DNA of 6,858 bases, taken from the NCBI GenBank assembly GCA_900751685.1, contig CAADSR010000241.1:1-6858 (forward strand), in the 5' to 3' direction. This DNA comes from Clostridia bacterium (lineage in GTDB: Bacteria > Bacillota > Clostridia > UBA1381). The translations under genes and the position numbers were made by a program. The notes beneath the pieces were generated by a model. The model saw only the letters and a program-made list of their open reading frames with translations. It was not told the DNA's origin and made no database searches. Each line of letters starts with the position of its first letter. Positions within the stretch are counted from its first letter, which is position 1. Positions 5,130 through 6,858 of this stretch are shown here, piece by piece.

Positions 5130-6368
5130 ATGAGCTATTCAAGACAAGCGGTCCCCTATATTGGGATCAATGGTGTAAATGTATACGGGGATTTAAAGGA
5201 TTATATCACTGGGATCACTTATAAAGAAAATGCTTCCGGTGCAACAGACAATATTGATATACAGACCCATGATGTTATGCAGAAATGGATGGAGAACTGG
5301 AAACTGGATAAAAACACGGAAATTGAACTAAAGATCATTACAGAAAACTGGTGGGAGGAAGGGGATTGGGATGAACTGGACTGCGGGAGTTTTCTTGTTG
5401 ACAGTATAGACATCAAAGGATTTCCGGTCACCTGTAATATTGGGGCGCTGGCTCTTCCGTCAAATGGGACAAAGAACACGAAGAAATGGGAGAAGATCAG
5501 CGTTGCAAAGATTGCCGAAGACATCTGTAAATGGCTGGGATGTGAGCTTAAATATTATGGAGATAATATTGTGATCGAATCCATTAGTCAGAGCCGCCAG
5601 ACTGATATTGAGTTTTTATTCCGGATCTGTTCGGATTATGGTTTGGGAATGAAGGTATACCGCAGCACAATTATTATTTTCAACCGTGCTGAGTATGATG
5701 AGGCAGATAGTGTTGGAACCTTGCACCTGCGTGATATTGCGGAGAGCTTTACATTAAAGGATGATCTATGCGGTACTTATACCGGTGCGCGAATCAACTA
5801 TAAGGTCAAAGACAGTGACAAAACTTATACCTATACAACAGGAACAGGAGAGCGCCTGTTGATTCTGGACCAGACCTGCAACAGCTTAAAAGAGGCGGAG
5901 CTAAAAAGCAAAGGGAATTTATACAGTGAAAATGCCGGAGCGATTACCATTAAATTCACCTGTATGGGCGGGTACCGGATTTATGCGAATACAAATTACT
6001 GGATTGACCAGATCGGATATTATAGCGGGAAATATGCCATTGACACCGTGACTCATGATATCTCTAAAAACGGCTACACAATGACCGTAGAAGCGCATAA
6101 AGTAGCAACAGAGGCTGACTATCTTGCAAAAAGCGCGGGGACAGATTCTCAAGTTCTCAGAGGTAAGGATCTAAAATTATCCAAGGTGCCCATTTATTCA
6201 GCGTCAACGGATAAAGCAAAAGCAGGTTCTATCACCGGGACCTATTATTTGTATGACGGAAAAAAGATATCAGGACGATACCGCATTACCGGAAGTAAAG
6301 GCAGTGTGGGTAAAAAACCGCTTGAAACGTATGTAGATGGGTGGATTGACAGCAAGTATGCAGAATAA
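5130..6368 (+). CDS. Phage late control D / tail hub protein (P2 gpD-like) with C-terminal SH3-like extension
   Basis: This 412-residue protein resembles the gpD / gp27-like hub that forms the trimeric core of the baseplate, through which the tail tube ends at the spike. The first ~325 residues carry the family layout: an N-terminal barrel starting SYSRQAVPYIGINGVNVYGD, a middle region where IAEDICKWLG is typical of the lysozyme-free hub, the ring element IEFLFRICSDYGLGM (about 160-174) shared with VgrG-like hubs, and the second barrel with INYKV and ITIKFTCMGGYRI. Residues about 353-412 (from VPIYSAST through TGTYYLYDG and ISGRYRITGS to VDGWID) form a separate strand-rich SH3-like module not found in P2 gpD. 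Ribosome site GGAGGAG (5116-5122) lies inside the X gene. Despite the family name, a transcription control role is not implied. Portal follows 15 bases later. Confidence 0.87.
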   Translation: MSYSRQAVPYIGINGVNVYGDLKDYITGITYKENASGATDNIDIQTHDVMQKWMENWKLDKNTEIELKIITENWWEEGDWDELDCGSFLVDSIDIKGFPVTCNIGALALPSNGTKNTKKWEKISVAKIAEDICKWLGCELKYYGDNIVIESISQSRQTDIEFLFRICSDYGLGMKVYRSTIIIFNRAEYDEADSVGTLHLRDIAESFTLKDDLCGTYTGARINYKVKDSDKTYTYTTGTGERLLILDQTCNSLKEAELKSKGNLYSENAGAITIKFTCMGGYRIYANTNYWIDQIGYYSGKYAIDTVTHDISKNGYTMTVEAHKVATEADYLAKSAGTDSQVLRGKDLKLSKVPIYSASTDKAKAGSITGTYYLYDGKKISGRYRITGSKGSVGKKPLETYVDGWIDSKYAE

Positions 6369-6383
6369 AGAAAGGATAGAAGC

Positions 6384-6858
6384 ATGGGACTTCTTGAAAA
6401 GATAAGCCCGAAATGGGCTTTTGAACGGCAGGCCTGGGCCCAGGCCTATAAGGAGAGTAAGCGTAATTATGATGCAGGAGGTTATGACCGGAGAAATAGG
6501 AACTGGACAGCAGAGAATGAGAGCGGGGAGCAGACGGATCGATATTACCGGGCGACCATCCGGGCAAGGTGCCGGGATCTGGAGCGGAATTCTGATATTA
6601 TGAATGCAAATATTCATCCATGGATCCGGAACGTCATTGGGAAAGGATATAATCTGCAAAGCAAAACCCCTGATGATGCATTGAATACAAGGATAGAAGA
6701 ATTGTGGAAAACCTGGTGTAAAAAAGAGAACTGCGACATTACAGGGACACAGAATTTTTGGGATATGATCCGCATGGCTGTCAGAAGGAAACGGGTCGAT
6801 GGCGGTGTTTTGTTTATGAAATGCTATACCGGGTATGGCCTGGTCCCATTTAAGCTGC
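6384..6858 (+). CDS. Phage portal protein, lambda gpB family (partial, 3' end outside window)
   Basis: The open frame runs from ATG 6384 to the window end, giving 158 residues of a protein that normally has about 500. The portal is the dodecameric ring at the special capsid vertex through which TerL pumps DNA. The visible start fits the lambda portal family: SPKWAFERQAW, then YD segment, Arg-rich RATIRARCRDLERNSDIMNANI (about 56-77), NVIGKGYNLQ (about 83-92), and a WDMIRMAVRRKRVDGGVLFMKCY segment (about 128-150) corresponding to the DGD/GE/VLF region common in the family. Ribosome site AAAGGAT at 6370-6376 is 7 bases before the start. Position after TerL and gpW, in lambda order if the tail genes are ignored, supports the call. 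Confidence 0.88.
   Translation, partial: MGLLEKISPKWAFERQAWAQAYKESKRNYDAGGYDRRNRNWTAENESGEQTDRYYRATIRARCRDLERNSDIMNANIHPWIRNVIGKGYNLQSKTPDDALNTRIEELWKTWCKKENCDITGTQNFWDMIRMAVRRKRVDGGVLFMKCYTGYGLVPFKL

Noticed and set aside
6270..6659. Minus-strand open frame of 129 codons over the hub end and portal start
   Set aside because: Antisense to two clear genes; Pro/Ile-rich product with no recognisable features.
1..6858. CRISPR array, tRNA, or insertion sequence
   Set aside because: No regularly spaced repeats, no cloverleaf-like sequence and no transposase frame or terminal repeats were seen on either strand.

Overview
The window is a stretch of the late (morphogenesis) operon of a tailed phage or prophage. 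All genes lie on the + strand and are packed tightly. GGAGG-type ribosome binding sites, moderate-to-low GC, frequent AGA and ATA codons, and the style of the tail-hub protein point to a Bacillota host, most likely a gut Clostridia (Lachnospiraceae-like) bacterium. The host assignment is an inference. The proteins suggest a lambda-type packaging and head-entry set (Nu1-like TerS, GpA-type TerL, gpW-like connector, lambda-family portal) combined with a P2/Mu-like contractile-tail set (E/E' tail assembly chaperone, baseplate gpJ, tail protein X, hub protein gpD).

Layout. Bases 1-398 are an AT-rich leader without a convincing gene. It holds a GC-rich hairpin patch ending in a T-run (terminator or part of a cos site) and, nearer the first gene, nested inverted repeats and several GGATT motifs. 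Then come: TerS (399-941); a 51-residue Cys-rich protein overlapping its end (934-1089); a tail assembly chaperone (1116-1517) with a T TTT TTG slippery heptamer near its 3' end that opens a 52-codon -1 frame extension (fusion 1116-1660); TerL (1667-3496); baseplate J (3498-4640); an intrinsic terminator-like hairpin (4651-4696); the gpW-like connector (4707-4916); the tail X/LysM-like protein (4923-5126); the gpD-like hub protein (5130-6368); and the start of the lambda-type portal (6384 to beyond the window end).

Two things stand out. First, there is a well-formed programmed -1 frameshift of the P2 E/E' kind, which explains the otherwise empty stretch between the chaperone and TerL. Second, head/packaging genes and tail genes are interleaved: the chaperone sits between TerS and TerL, gpJ between TerL and gpW, and X plus D between gpW and portal. 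In lambda and P2 these form separate head and tail blocks. The 1-15 base gene spacings indicate that this is an established arrangement and not recent insertion. No sheath, tube, tape measure, capsid, protease or lysis gene is visible in the window.
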